Shown: positions 27,385-36,254 of the stretch, piece after piece
Layout: every line of letters starts with the position of its first letter
How positions within the stretch are numbered: position 1 is the stretch's first letter
The notes under the pieces: generated by a model
The model's database searches: none
Seen by the model: only the letters and a program-made list of their open reading frames with translations
Told to the model about the DNA's origin: nothing
Source: Acidobacteriota bacterium
GTDB taxonomy: Bacteria > Acidobacteriota > Blastocatellia > Pyrinomonadales > Pyrinomonadaceae
Direction: 5' to 3'
DNA length: 64,000 bases
Assembly (NCBI GenBank): GCA_003222895.1
Contig: QHXI01000056.1
Location: 62,001 to 126,000, forward strand
Position numbers and translations under genes: made by a program

Positions 27385-28018
27385 TTATTCATCTCGATCA
27401 TACGCAACTTTCACCCATCGCTTCACTTCGTCGTCGATATCATTCAGCGAAGTTATTTCAAAACGATGTGTGATTCGATCCTTTTTTGCAAAGCCGCCGG
27501 TATCGATCAAGCGCTTGGGAGTTTTCTTGGTGTCGCCGAGCGCGAGTCCAAAAATCGATTCGCGTCTGCGTCGTCGGTTTGATTTGCGCAAAGACGTGAT
27601 TGCGATAAAGCGGCACGATCGTCTGACACGGACAAGCCTTGGTGTCTGTACCGATCGATAAACCAAGTTTGAGAAGCCCCTCGTAGATTGGCCGCAGATG
27701 TTCCTTCTTACCGGCGAACATTACCTCGACGTACTTCTCGGCCGCGTTCAGATATGCGTCGGGGTCGCCCATCTCTTCGCCTTTTCCAATAGAACGCTCC
27801 GCCAGCCACCAGGCTGCGTTGGTCCCGAGACCATGCTGTTGCTTCAACCAATCACGACGCGCTTGTTCGGTGTGAGGTCCTTCTTTCTTGATGAACTTCA
27901 TCCATTCATCCAGCGTGCGGCCGGTTTTCTGCTTCAATTCGGCGATCCACTTTTGCGTCATCAACACGCCGGGATGAACGCCGTAAATTGATTTCGCTTT
28001 GCTTGCGCTCTTCGCCAA
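27385..28018 (-). pseudogene. Frameshifted DUF4287/DUF5655 protein gene
   Basis: Two overlapping frames together give one protein. The first frame holds DUF4287 (GVHPGVLMTQKWIAELKQKT, TNAAWWLAERS) and the start of DUF5655 (TKACPCQTIVPLYRNHVFAQ up to RIDF). The second frame continues with GLALGDTKKTPKRL to the true C-terminus. The junction is a run of five T on the coding strand (27550-27554 as A); with four T the frame is open throughout, giving about 210 residues. It is either a recent pseudogene or a base-calling error. It lies between the VOC and SRPBCC genes on one strand, so an operon member. Confidence 0.8.
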
Positions 28019-28034
28019 TTTTTAACCTCACGTA

Positions 28035-28463
28035 TTAGGCAGTCGTCGCCGCTTCTTTGTCCTGGCCCAGACTAAACCAGTTGCCTGAATTGTCTTTCAT
28101 CACCGTCGCCGTGCCCCATGATTGAACGCTCGGCGGACCTTTGAATTCTACTCCGCGCTTCGTCAATTCATCGAAGGTCTTATGGATGTCGTCAGACTCG
28201 AACACGCCGCCGCCCAGCATGCCTTTATCGATCAGGGATCGCAGTTGCGCCGCGGACTCTTCATCCAACATCATCCCTGGATTTGGCTCCATCAAAATAA
28301 TTTCAAAACCGGGCTGCGTCGGAATTTTCATCGTAAGCCAGCGAAAATCCTCGCCGATTTTGGCGTCCGTGTCGACTTCAAAGCCCAGCTTGTCGCGATA
28401 GAATTCCAGCGCTTCCTGCTGGTTTTTTACCCACACCAGAACGTGCGACATTCGTGTAATCAT
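28035..28463 (-). CDS. VOC-superfamily (glyoxalase/bleomycin resistance-like) protein
   Basis: Small cytosolic protein of 142 residues with two betaalphabetabetabeta units (SHVLVWVKNQQEALEFYRDKLG and FESDDIHKTFDELTKRGVEF). The terminal KDNSGNWFSL motif carries the last expected strand. It may bind or isomerise a small hydrophobic or sulfur compound; the metal ligands are partly conserved. It is 133 bases after the AraC regulator on the same strand, separated by a palindrome. Confidence 0.82.
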   Translation of the reverse strand: MITRMSHVLVWVKNQQEALEFYRDKLGFEVDTDAKIGEDFRWLTMKIPTQPGFEIILMEPNPGMMLDEESAAQLRSLIDKGMLGGGVFESDDIHKTFDELTKRGVEFKGPPSVQSWGTATVMKDNSGNWFSLGQDKEAATTA

Positions 28464-28552
28464 AGTTTGTTTCTCTCCTTCTCAATTATTGAGGACGAGG
28501 ATAAGAGTTTTCGGCACAGGATGCTTCTCGAAAATTGCTAAAGAGATCATTT

Positions 28553-28649
28553 ACCTCTCCCGCTGGGAGAGGGTCAGGGTGAGGGCTTGATCGCGCTCAG
28601 CTTCGCCCCTCATCCCCCGCCCTTCTCCCAACTGGAGAAGGGAGAGAGC
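28553..28649. repeat. Inverted repeat element, CTCTCCC/GGGAGAG family
   Basis: CTCTCCCgctGGGAGAG at the left, GGTCAGGGTGAGGG inside, then CCCTCATCCCCC and CTTCTCCCaactGGAGAAGGGAG at the right. Overall an imperfect inverted repeat. It overlaps the 3' end of the AraC-type regulator gene and supplies its last residues. Confidence 0.75.
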
Positions 28650-29061
28650 CCCCAAGACCAAACATCTGAATAAAGCAGCCGGGCACTTTATTCAGCGATT
28701 CACGTTCACGTCGTCGATAGTTGATGGGTGCGTGCCCGACGCTCTTGTGGAACAGAGAGCTAAAGGATCCCAGGCTTTGAAAGCCGACTTCAAAACAGAC
28801 TTCAGTCACGCTCAAGCTGGGAGCGCGCAATAATTCCTTGGCTTTGTCGATGCGTCGCTTAATCAAATATTGGCGCGGCGTAGTGTCGAAGGTTTCGCGA
28901 AACAGGCGCAGGAAATGATAGCGAGAAAGACAGGCTTGCTTTGAGATTTCAGCGAGATCGAGCGGCTGATCGTAACATTCGTCGATGAATTTCCGCGCGC
29001 GCCACAGCCGCTCACGAAGATCGGCGTTTGGATGTTTCCGACTTTTGATCTTGTCAGGCAT
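28597..29061 (-). CDS. AraC-family transcriptional regulator (DNA-binding domain only)
   Basis: Protein of 154 residues with two helix-turn-helix units: LDLAEISKQACLSRYHFLRLF and LSVTEVCFEVGFQSLGSFSSLF, with LLRAPSLSV between. There is no separate N-terminal sensor domain, so any signal must act in another way. The C-terminal 18 residues (GSLPSPVGRRAGDEGRS) are translated from the palindromic element and look unrelated to the family; the original stop was probably earlier. It likely controls the VOC gene and others downstream on the same strand. Confidence 0.8.
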   Translation of the reverse strand: MPDKIKSRKHPNADLRERLWRARKFIDECYDQPLDLAEISKQACLSRYHFLRLFRETFDTTPRQYLIKRRIDKAKELLRAPSLSVTEVCFEVGFQSLGSFSSLFHKSVGHAPINYRRRERESLNKVPGCFIQMFGLGGSLPSPVGRRAGDEGRS

Positions 29062-29136
29062 CGAGGCGAACAGTTAAGTCAACGCTAAATTGAGCGAGAT
29101 TCTACTGCCGGTTTGCAAAAAGAGGAAGTGTCCTGT

Positions 29137-29865
29137 CTATCGACCCGGGTTGTACCAGTAACGATCCGCCAGTTTTTCGTCGTGCCAGTTCCAGGTCAGA
29201 AGACTCTTGAAAATGTGACCAAGCATCCAGAAGTAATGCCAGTCCCCAAACTGATCGAACTTGCGTGTACAACCCAGAGCCTTCACTTGCGGCAGCCTCA
29301 CAGTGCGTTGACCGCGCGCTCGACCGAGGCGCTTCAACGCCCACGGGAACTTAACGTCTTCGGCGTATAGCCGCGACTCGTCGTAACCTCCAACTGCTTC
29401 AAAATCTTCGCGCCGGCAAAACGACAAGCCGATGTCCAGGCCCGTGAGCAAAACCATCGGCAGAAACGTCCAGTAAGTAATGAATAAGGGAAACGACATC
29501 CTTTCCATTGTCGCGCCGGTCACTCCCCAAACGTATTTGCCAGTCTTCATGACCAGATCAATCGCGTCGAAAGTTTGCGGATGAACGGCGGAGTCGGCGT
29601 CGATGAAGCAGAGGATCTCGCCGGTCGACGCTCTCGCGCCGCCGTTCCGCGCAGCGCCAATGCGACGCTTGGCCACGTGAACGACTCGCGCGCCGTAGAC
29701 AGCAGCGACTTCGGCCGTGCGATCAGTCGAGGCGTTATCGGCGACGAGGATTTCGACTTGGTTGCGCCCGCCCGAGTAATTCGCGCGCGCGATCTCGATC
29801 GATTTCAGCAACCGCGGCAGATACTGCTCTTCGTTGTAAGCGGGGATGATGACAGAGAATCTCAT
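29137..29865 (-). CDS. GT2 family glycosyltransferase
   Basis: GT-A enzyme of 242 residues. SVIIPAYNEE opens the fold, ILVADNASTDRTAEV follows, FIDADSAVHP gives the DxD metal site and the conserved CRREDFEAVGGYDES loop follows. A middle hydrophobic stretch (PLFITYWTFLPMVLLTGLD) suggests membrane association. Acceptor and sugar unknown. Transcribed toward the AraC gene, 75 bases away. Confidence 0.83.
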   Translation of the reverse strand: MRFSVIIPAYNEEQYLPRLLKSIEIARANYSGGRNQVEILVADNASTDRTAEVAAVYGARVVHVAKRRIGAARNGGARASTGEILCFIDADSAVHPQTFDAIDLVMKTGKYVWGVTGATMERMSFPLFITYWTFLPMVLLTGLDIGLSFCRREDFEAVGGYDESRLYAEDVKFPWALKRLGRARGQRTVRLPQVKALGCTRKFDQFGDWHYFWMLGHIFKSLLTWNWHDEKLADRYWYNPGR

Positions 29866-30114
29866 CGATTGAAGGGGACAGAAAAATCAAATCTAGCTTA
29901 ACTGCCGACATCGATCAATCGAAAATACTTAGTCGCGCCCGGGCGGGACCATCCAAACCTTGAGAATGCCTTCGCACTCTCTTACATAAATCTTAAGAGT
30001 CTAAGGCGTTTGTTGTGATCGTTCGGCGTTTGTCTTGCTCTGCGCGCTATGCGCGGGCGGCGGCATCGTATTAGCAGCAATTATTATCAGCAAACCCGAT
30101 GATTGGAGGAAACA

Positions 30115-30615
30115 ATGAGGAACATTACATTGAATAGATTGTTGTTGGCGATAGCTCTCCTAATTTTGGCGCTTCCAGTTGTGGCTTCGGCGCAGACTTA
30201 CAATCGTTATTACGAGCGTTCGTATGATAATAATTCCGACAGCCGCGATTTGCATGACGCGATTGTGCGCCTCGATAATTCGAGCGCGCGTCTGCAAGGC
30301 GATCTGAACGTAGGCAGAGAGCGCCGAGTTTTGGGTGGTCTCTTTTCGTTCTCGGTCCGAACCGTCGACAGCGACGCTATAGCTGAAGTGCGCGACTTTC
30401 GACGCGCAGTGAGAGACTTGCGCGCGAGTTCGCGTGGCGGATTTGATCTGGACCGCAGCGTAGATGAGGCGCGCATGGTCCTCAATCGAGGCGTTCAGCT
30501 TGATCGCTATCTGAGATTGCGAACTGGCAGAACGGATGTAGATTCCGATCTGACCGACATCAGATCGAATCTGCAGATAGTTGCGGATGCGTATGGTCTG
30601 AGCATGCCTTACTAA
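30115..30615 (+). CDS. Small secreted helical protein
   Basis: Protein of 166 residues with a signal peptide (LLLAIALLILALPVVASAQ) and then a helical, Arg/Asp-rich body (DLHDAIVRLDNSSARLQGDL). The ATG has TGGAGGAAACA upstream, a strong ribosome binding site, so expression may be high. A good terminator follows about 55 bases after the stop. The family was not recognised. Regions before the start back to the divergent GT2 gene are about 250 bases and probably hold promoters for both genes. Confidence 0.7.
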   Translation: MRNITLNRLLLAIALLILALPVVASAQTYNRYYERSYDNNSDSRDLHDAIVRLDNSSARLQGDLNVGRERRVLGGLFSFSVRTVDSDAIAEVRDFRRAVRDLRASSRGGFDLDRSVDEARMVLNRGVQLDRYLRLRTGRTDVDSDLTDIRSNLQIVADAYGLSMPY

Positions 30616-30670
30616 CCTCAGACTGGCGATGATTCAAAAACGAATCGTCGGTAACCTGCGCACTCGACAT

Positions 30671-30708
30671 AGCCCCGCCGTTGACTACTCAGCGAGCGGG
30701 GCTTTTGT
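30671..30708 (+). terminator. Rho-independent terminator
   Basis: Stem AGCCCCGC/GCGGGGCT with a 17-base loop, followed by TTTGTTT. It closes the small secreted-protein gene and lies just before rsmI. Confidence 0.8.
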
Positions 30709-30740
30709 TTGTCTCAATCTCAATGCCACAATGCAGCCTA

Positions 30741-31595
30741 ATGCCCGGCACGCTCTACATCGTGGCCACACCGATTGGCAACCTCGAAGACATAACTCAG
30801 CGCGCGTTGCGCATCTTGCGCGAAGTCGATCTGATCGCCTGCGAAGACACGCGTCACACGCGCAAGCTGCTAAATCACTTTGGCATCGAGACTAAGACGA
30901 TTAGCTATCACGAACATAACGAACGCGAACGAGCCGATGAGCTTTGCGCGTTGCTTGAATCGGGAAAAAACGTCGCGATTGTTTCAGATGCGGGCACGCC
31001 GTTAATTAGCGATCCGGGATTTCGCGTCGTGAATCTCGCGGCTGAGAAAGGTATCCCAGTTGTTCCCGTTCCGGCAGCATCGGCGCTCGTCGCCGCGTTA
31101 AGCGCCTCGGGTCTTGCTTCCGATCAGTTCTTCTTTGCCGGTTTCCTGCCGCCGCGCGCGAATCCGAGGATTGCTGCCTTAGAGAAGCTACGATCGATTG
31201 ACGCCACGCTGATCTTCTATGAAGCGCCACATCGAATTGCGGCAACCTTGCGCGATGCATTGGCAGTTCTCGGAGATCGCGAAGCCGTGATCGCACGCGA
31301 ACTCACGAAACTTTACGAAGAGTTCGCTCGCGGAAAGCTGAGTAAATTAATCGAGAGATTCTCAGACGCAAAGCACGCGCGCGGCGAAATGGTGCTCATG
31401 ATCGCCGGTGCGCAATCGATCGCCCCGCACGAACAGGGCGTTCCGTCCGCTCAATTGGCAGAGCGAGTTGGCGAACTTGAAAATGAAGGGATGGATTCAA
31501 AGGCCGCACTGAAAAAAGCAGCGCGCGAGCTGGGTTTGAAACGGGATGAAGCTTATCGAATGATGCTGACTCAGAAGAATCGCCGCAGCAGATAA
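30741..31595 (+). CDS. rsmI: 16S rRNA (cytidine(1402)-2'-O)-methyltransferase RsmI
   Basis: SAM-dependent methyltransferase of 284 residues that modifies C1402 in the 16S rRNA decoding centre. It begins MPGTLYIVATPIGNLEDIT, then CEDTRHTRKLLNHF, VSDAGTPLISDPG and VPVPAASALVAALSASG, all RsmI signatures of the SAM-binding cleft. The start is the ATG at the conserved first residues; in-frame ATGs six and twenty codons upstream add nothing conserved. It overlaps the convergent DUF2905 gene by 25 bases at its 3' end. Confidence 0.93.
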   Translation: MPGTLYIVATPIGNLEDITQRALRILREVDLIACEDTRHTRKLLNHFGIETKTISYHEHNERERADELCALLESGKNVAIVSDAGTPLISDPGFRVVNLAAEKGIPVVPVPAASALVAALSASGLASDQFFFAGFLPPRANPRIAALEKLRSIDATLIFYEAPHRIAATLRDALAVLGDREAVIARELTKLYEEFARGKLSKLIERFSDAKHARGEMVLMIAGAQSIAPHEQGVPSAQLAERVGELENEGMDSKAALKKAARELGLKRDEAYRMMLTQKNRRSR

Positions 31596-31789
31596 AGCAG
31601 CAGGCTAAACACCACCGAAACAATCAGCATGGAAACGATCGGCACATAAACCCGCATGTTATCGTTTTCATAACGGATATCGCCCGGCAATTTTCCGAAC
31701 CAGGACAACGCTCCGGCGTAGGCTAGCAGACCCACAACCACCACGCCTACGCCTAACACAATCAAAATTAATCCAGCCGAACGATTCAT
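31571..31789 (-). CDS. DUF2905 small membrane protein
   Basis: Protein of 72 residues with two membrane helices (GLILIVLGVGVVVVGLLAY and YVPIVSMLIVSVVFSLLLYL) flanking the family loop FGKLPGDIRYENDNMRVYVP. Function unknown. The start is the ATG opening MNRSAGL. Its 3' end overlaps the end of rsmI on the opposite strand. Confidence 0.8.
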   Translation of the reverse strand: MNRSAGLILIVLGVGVVVVGLLAYAGALSWFGKLPGDIRYENDNMRVYVPIVSMLIVSVVFSLLLYLLRRFF

Positions 31790-31844
31790 TGCGTCGTAGG
31801 AGCGCCCCCCATCCTGCGTGCGGTTCGCGGCATCCTGCTGCAGT

Positions 31845-32999
31845 TTATCGCGCAAAATTTCCGATCGGTCCGTCGGGTTTGATGATATCTCTCAATACCG
31901 AATACGGAACTAAAACGTTCTGCGGCCCGGCAGCGTAAGCTGCCACTTGATAAGGATCGAAAGTGATCCACAAGCCTTTCTTCGTAATCGCCCACGCGCG
32001 ATAGTTATCAGCGTGCGGCCCGGCGCCGGTCTCGAGCTGATCAGCAAGGATCATTGAGTCTTCTTTCTTTGCTCGCTCTTTCAATTCTTTGATGCAGTAA
32101 TCAGAAATTGTTTTCAGGTAATTAGACTTCGGATTGAACAGATCGCCGAGCGTTAGCTTCTTTCCATTCTTCACATCGTAATTCAGCGCCACGGTCATGG
32201 AGTTTCCATGCGCCGCGCCCCGTGAATAACTGCCTTCGCCGAACTCGAGACTGATCAAATCGTCGGTCGCATACCGAAAATCGTATCCGGCATTAAGAGT
32301 CGATGTCTGCGTCTCAGCCGGCAGCTCGCTCGCTTCGTCTCCCTCCTGAGAATTCTCAGCCGTTTTGAAAGCGGCAACGTCTTTCGTAATCATTGCGCGC
32401 GCTTCGCGATTGAAACCATCGAACCGCGAGTCGCCGTCGATCTGCGGAAATTCTGCCTCGATCGTATACAGCTTCTCTTTGTTGTTCTCCTTAATGACTT
32501 TTGGCACGACCCGGATCGGCGCGCTGAACTCGAGCGGCTGCTGCGTCACCACGAAATCCGTCGATTTCGATCCGTCAGGTTTCGACCATTTGCCTTGGAT
32601 CTCGACTAAGCTCGGATCGGGAGAGTCTTTCGCCGCTTGCCACTTCCCTTTGAAGAGCCCGGTTTGTTTGCCCGTTTCATCCGACTCAGTCAGTTGCGCG
32701 TTGCCGTCGTTGTCGACTGTTCCCGCCAGCGCGATGTCCTTGCCGACCCTTGGGTAAAGATAATTTCCAGTGAGATGATCGCCGTCGCGCACCAGAATCA
32801 TTTCGATCGAGAGACTGTTGTTGATGCTCCCGCGGAAGAAAAACTTCTGCCCGGTTTGCGCCGCGCCGCCGCCCACCGGCACATCCGCAGATGGAGAAGA
32901 ATTGCTCGCAGTAGACTGCTTGACGATTTGTTTGCGACAAGCTCCGGCAATTAGTAGGCCTGCAATTATGAATAGACCAATCTTGAATTTGATGTTCAT
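31845..32999 (-). CDS. Lipoprotein with DUF4163/DUF3298 (RsiV-like) domains
   Basis: Predicted lipoprotein of 384 residues: signal segment and lipobox AGAC (Cys near 21), a Gln/Ser linker, an N-terminal beta-rich domain (GNYLYPRVGKDIALAGTV), then DUF4163-like and DUF3298-like parts (SYSRGAAHGNSMTVALNYDV, LTLGDLF, WITFDPYQVAAYAAGPQNV). The latter pair forms the lysozyme-sensing portion in Bacillus RsiV; here it lacks an anti-sigma region, so it is probably a plain envelope protein. Its start overlaps the stop of the CYTH gene by four bases (ATGA), indicating coupling. Confidence 0.8.
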   Translation of the reverse strand: MNIKFKIGLFIIAGLLIAGACRKQIVKQSTASNSSPSADVPVGGGAAQTGQKFFFRGSINNSLSIEMILVRDGDHLTGNYLYPRVGKDIALAGTVDNDGNAQLTESDETGKQTGLFKGKWQAAKDSPDPSLVEIQGKWSKPDGSKSTDFVVTQQPLEFSAPIRVVPKVIKENNKEKLYTIEAEFPQIDGDSRFDGFNREARAMITKDVAAFKTAENSQEGDEASELPAETQTSTLNAGYDFRYATDDLISLEFGEGSYSRGAAHGNSMTVALNYDVKNGKKLTLGDLFNPKSNYLKTISDYCIKELKERAKKEDSMILADQLETGAGPHADNYRAWAITKKGLWITFDPYQVAAYAAGPQNVLVPYSVLRDIIKPDGPIGNFAR

Positions 33000-33592
33000 G
33001 ATTTTCGTGCAGCGTTTGCGTTCAGTAATCCGCTTCTCGTAATTTCGTTTCTTACCTCTTCAATGTTGAGTTCGCTCAATCGCCCGCCAGTAAATACTTC
33101 ATTGTTCGTAACATCGGCGATAGCAAAAGGGGGCGCGGGAAAATTGTCCAGCTCGTCGTCGTTGTCGAAACTCGTTTCCGCCAAGACCAAACCAAACAGA
33201 TCGCCAATAAACATATCGACCGCGAACTCGCGCCCTTCGAATTCGAACTTGTAGCGGTTCTTGCGAATCTCGTTCGCTTCGAATATCGAAAGCGTCTCTG
33301 CCTCAATCGCACTTAGATAAGTGTTGGTAATGATCGTGCGCGACAAGTCATCTGGATTCGGCGCGAACTTCTGTGTGAATTTCACGATCCATTTGTTGGT
33401 CTGTGGATCGCGCACCTTGCGAATGCGCAGTCGCGTTCCCGTGATGTAGTTGTCGGTAATTTGCAGATGATGAGCGGCGCGCGACAAACCTTCGGGCAAA
33501 TCATGCAAGAGATAGCGCCGCTCGCGCTCGACGCGTGCGTACTTGCTCTCGGGCACAATGGTGTTGAAATCAGTTAGTTTAGCAACTCCCAT
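32996..33592 (-). CDS. CYTH-domain protein
   Basis: Predicted cytosolic protein of 198 residues with the tunnel-fold signature near the start (ARVERERRYLLHDL, corresponding to E-x-E-R) and RLRIRKVRD with the basic tunnel residues. CYTH enzymes hydrolyse triphosphates or cyclise ATP; which of these applies is unknown. The C-terminal part (DNFPAPPFAIADVT) resembles adenylate-cyclase-like members. It starts 88 bases from the divergent Fic gene, and the operator between them may serve both genes. Confidence 0.75.
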   Translation of the reverse strand: MGVAKLTDFNTIVPESKYARVERERRYLLHDLPEGLSRAAHHLQITDNYITGTRLRIRKVRDPQTNKWIVKFTQKFAPNPDDLSRTIITNTYLSAIEAETLSIFEANEIRKNRYKFEFEGREFAVDMFIGDLFGLVLAETSFDNDDELDNFPAPPFAIADVTNNEVFTGGRLSELNIEEVRNEITRSGLLNANAARKS

Positions 33593-33599
33593 GTCTGGA

Positions 33600-33670
33600 A
33601 CTTTACATAGCCCGTGTGCTTATGTAAAGTTAACGCGCTAACTTTACATATTGAGATTCATATGTAAACT
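33600..33670. promoter_or_regulatory. Four-half-site operator upstream of the Fic gene
   Basis: Half-sites ACTTTACATA (33600), TATGTAAAGT (33621), ACTTTACATA (33641) and TATGTAAACT (33661) alternate in orientation. Their starts are 20 to 21 bases apart, so all face one side of the helix. The middle pair forms a 30-base palindrome (33621-33650) with a CGCG centre. The segment lies between the divergent CYTH and Fic genes. Confidence 0.8.
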
Positions 33671-33680
33671 TGCATTCACT

Positions 33681-34856
33681 ATGAAGCTACCACCTTTCAA
33701 AGCGGGAACGTACAAACAACAATATCAATACAAAAGCTTCATGCCAACTCTGATCAATCAGCAATTTTATTGGAGTGACCCTACCATCGATGTACTGTTG
33801 GAGGACGCAACACGTCTGCTTGGAGAACTAAACGCCTACTCGCATCTAGTGCCGGACGTTGACTTCTTCATCAGGATGCACGTGTTCAAGGAAGCCACAA
33901 CTTCAAGCCGTATAGAAGGAACCCAAACCAAGATTGAGGAGGCGGTATTACCTGAGGAAGAAATTGAGCCGGAGAGACGGGACGATTGGTTAGAAGTACA
34001 GAATTACACTAGCTCAATGAACCACGCTATCGATGCTTTAGACAAGCTGCCACTCTCGATGAGATTGCTTCGAGATGCCCATAAGATTCTAATGTCAGCA
34101 GCGCGAGGCGAACATCGCAATCCTGGCCAGATACGTCGAAGTCAAAACTGGATCGGTGGCTCAAGCCTGAAGGACGCCGTTTTTATTCCGCCCTCGCATC
34201 AGGAACTACCAGAACTCATTAGTGATTTGGAAAAGTTTTGGCACAACGAAAAATTAGCAATTCCACACTTAATTAGAATTGCAATCAGTCACTACCAGTT
34301 CGAGACAATCCATCCGTTTCTTGATGGGAACGGTCGAATTGGCCGGTTGCTAATAACTTTCTATCTAGTGGACAAACAACTGCTCACAAAGCCTACACTC
34401 TACCTCTCTGAGTTTTTTGAGCGCAATAGAGGCGCGTACTACGATGCTCTCACAGTAGTACGAACATCGAATGACATAGAGCATTGGATCAAATTCTTTC
34501 TTTCGGGAGTTTCCGAGACTGCCGCCAACAGCAAGCAAACATTCGAAAAAATCATAGAATTACGCAGAACGTGCGAGGAACGGATTCTTGAGTTAGGAAA
34601 ACGAGCGGCCAAAGCACAAGAACTACTACGGCGTTTGTATTCACAACCAGTCCTGAGCGCTAATCAAGTTGCGGAAAAATTGAAGATTACCCATCAATCA
34701 GCCAGCTCTCTGATCCGGGCATTCGAAGCGCAAGACATCCTAAGAGAAATTACGGGACGCAAGAAGCACCGGCTATTTGTTTTTTCCAAATATCTTAATC
34801 TATTCACGACTCACGTTTCCCGTCAGACGCTCCGACCTCCCAAGAGAAATAAGTGA
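33681..34856 (+). CDS. Fic/DOC family protein with C-terminal winged helix
   Basis: Predicted AMP- or other nucleotidyl-transferase of 391 residues. The Fic motif [12 protein letters not shown] is at 211-222. An N-terminal self-inhibitory helix motif, S-x-x-x-E-G (SSRIEG, 75-80), should block it until released. [20 protein letters not shown] near 335-355 is a winged-helix DNA-binding part, so it probably represses its own promoter through the operator just upstream. Base composition is clearly more AT-rich than the neighbours, suggesting acquisition by transfer. The ATG start is after the operator; an earlier TTG lies inside it. Confidence 0.87.
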   Translation: MKLPPFKAGTYKQQYQYKSFMPTLINQQFYWSDPTIDVLLEDATRLLGELNAYSHLVPDVDFFIRMHVFKEATTSSRIEGTQTKIEEAVLPEEEIEPERRDDWLEVQNYTSSMNHAIDALDKLPLSMRLLRDAHKILMSAARGEHRNPGQIRRSQNWIGGSSLKDAVFIPPSHQELPELISDLEKFWHNEKLAIPHLIRIAISHYQFETIHPFLDGNGRIGRLLITFYLVDKQLLTKPTLYLSEFFERNRGAYYDALTVVRTSNDIEHWIKFFLSGVSETAANSKQTFEKIIELRRTCEERILELGKRAAKAQELLRRLYSQPVLSANQVAEKLKITHQSASSLIRAFEAQDILREITGRKKHRLFVFSKYLNLFTTHVSRQTLRPPKRNK

Positions 34857-34870
34857 AGCAATACGGATGA

Positions 34871-35917
34871 TTATTTCGTCACAACCGTCCCCATCTTCAC
34901 AACTTCGAAATTCGATCCTTTGATTGTTTTCAGCATTCCCAAATCGTCGTCGCTCCATCTTGGATCCGGCGCGCCGCTCAGAAACCAATTCGAGCCGTTG
35001 TCAGCGACAAACATTCCGTACTTCTTCAAAGCACGCAGGATAACCTGGTTCGATTGAGAGAATGTCGAGATATCGAACGACGCTTTCAAGCGCACGCGCA
35101 TGCCCATCGGCGGCAAGTTCGGATTGTCGCTCTCGCCCGCGTGGTGGCGCGCTGGAAAAATGTAACCGCGCCGGCTGTGCTGGATCGTGAACCGCAGCGC
35201 ATGTCTGATCTCGCGCTGTTCAAAAACTTCATCATATCGAACCAGTCCGGGAAAAATCGGCAAACCCGCGGCGTCAGTCGAGGTCCAACCATCAGGCCGC
35301 GTCGCATTCGATTTCAGGTCGAACGCGGCGCCGCTCTTCGCATTCCAACTTCCGTTGTTCTGTGGGTATGCGCCGAACATTTCATATAGTTTCCAGTTGT
35401 CGCGATCAATTACCAGCACATGACGATCCCCGTCTGAGTTAGGACCCCCTTCGATCGGCGCGTTGCGCGGAACTGGGTATGGGCCAGGATCGCTTTCGCT
35501 TCCATACGCAGTGAAGTTGATCGGAACGCGCGGCTGGGACCCGGAGACTACGATGTAAGGAATTCCATTCGGCGCGCCGCGATAAACCGTGCCAAAATCA
35601 GGATGCAGCCCGGCATCGACGCCGATACTTGCGATCAATCGAGCCGAGTTCGGATCGACCGGAGCATTTGAGATTTCCTGATTCCACGGATTGTCGGGCG
35701 GAAAAACTTTCGTCCCGTGAAGACTCGCGCCCGAACCGAGACCAGGCAGCAGCGCCGGCTTTGGTGTCACCACGCGAGGCCGAGTGGTAAGCGGTGTTTG
35801 AACTGCCACCGCCGTCATGAAATTCCCCGACCGATCGCTGGCGTTGCTTCCGGATAATTCGAAAGGGATCAGTGCCAGGAATGCAGTCAAAGCGATTAAG
35901 ATGATTCGCGTGTTCAT
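34871..35917 (-). CDS. Secreted hypothetical protein
   Basis: Protein of 348 residues with a signal peptide (IILIALTAFLALIPFELSGS) and a Pro/Gly-rich body with FPPDNPWNQEISNAPVDPNS and GDRHVLVIDRDNWKLYEMF. The phrase RHALRFTIQHSRRGYIFPARH is probably in the core. I recognise the type from soil bacterial genomes but not a function. Convergent with the Fic gene, 14 bases away. Confidence 0.65.
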   Translation of the reverse strand: MNTRIILIALTAFLALIPFELSGSNASDRSGNFMTAVAVQTPLTTRPRVVTPKPALLPGLGSGASLHGTKVFPPDNPWNQEISNAPVDPNSARLIASIGVDAGLHPDFGTVYRGAPNGIPYIVVSGSQPRVPINFTAYGSESDPGPYPVPRNAPIEGGPNSDGDRHVLVIDRDNWKLYEMFGAYPQNNGSWNAKSGAAFDLKSNATRPDGWTSTDAAGLPIFPGLVRYDEVFEQREIRHALRFTIQHSRRGYIFPARHHAGESDNPNLPPMGMRVRLKASFDISTFSQSNQVILRALKKYGMFVADNGSNWFLSGAPDPRWSDDDLGMLKTIKGSNFEVVKMGTVVTK

Positions 35918-36254
35918 CAGTTATGTCGATCGAGCGTCGAATATCTCTTAAGATGCTCCCCGCCCGCTTAGTATAGTCAAGTTAGCCTGGAAGTTCAGGA
36001 ACGGTAATCCTCTAAAAGCCGAAGTTTAGTCCCTCAATAGTTTCAAATCTTGTCGCTTGTTCCGGTTTGCGATCGCTGCTCTTGTGTGATTGCCAGTCAA
36101 CCAAGTTCATCGGTCGGTTACGACGCGCACAATCTTACTTATGATTAGTTCGTCATGACAGAAAGCAGAAGCAATCAAAGATGGTGACTCGTTTCCTTGT
36201 GCCTTCGTGTCTTCGAGGTAAAGGAAAGGAATAGTGCTAAGCCAATTACCTGAT
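35918..36254. other. Gap without a gene
   Basis: No convincing frame on either strand and no RNA signature. A segment near 36191-36225 (CTTGTGCCTTCGTGTCTTCG) resembles one arm of the CCACAGAG-type repeats. The upstream part probably carries the promoter of the secreted-protein gene. Confidence 0.4.

Noticed and set aside
31845-32999. RsiV-like lipoprotein considered as an anti-sigma factor
   Set aside because: It has a lipobox and no cytoplasmic sigma-binding region, and no sigma factor gene is adjacent.
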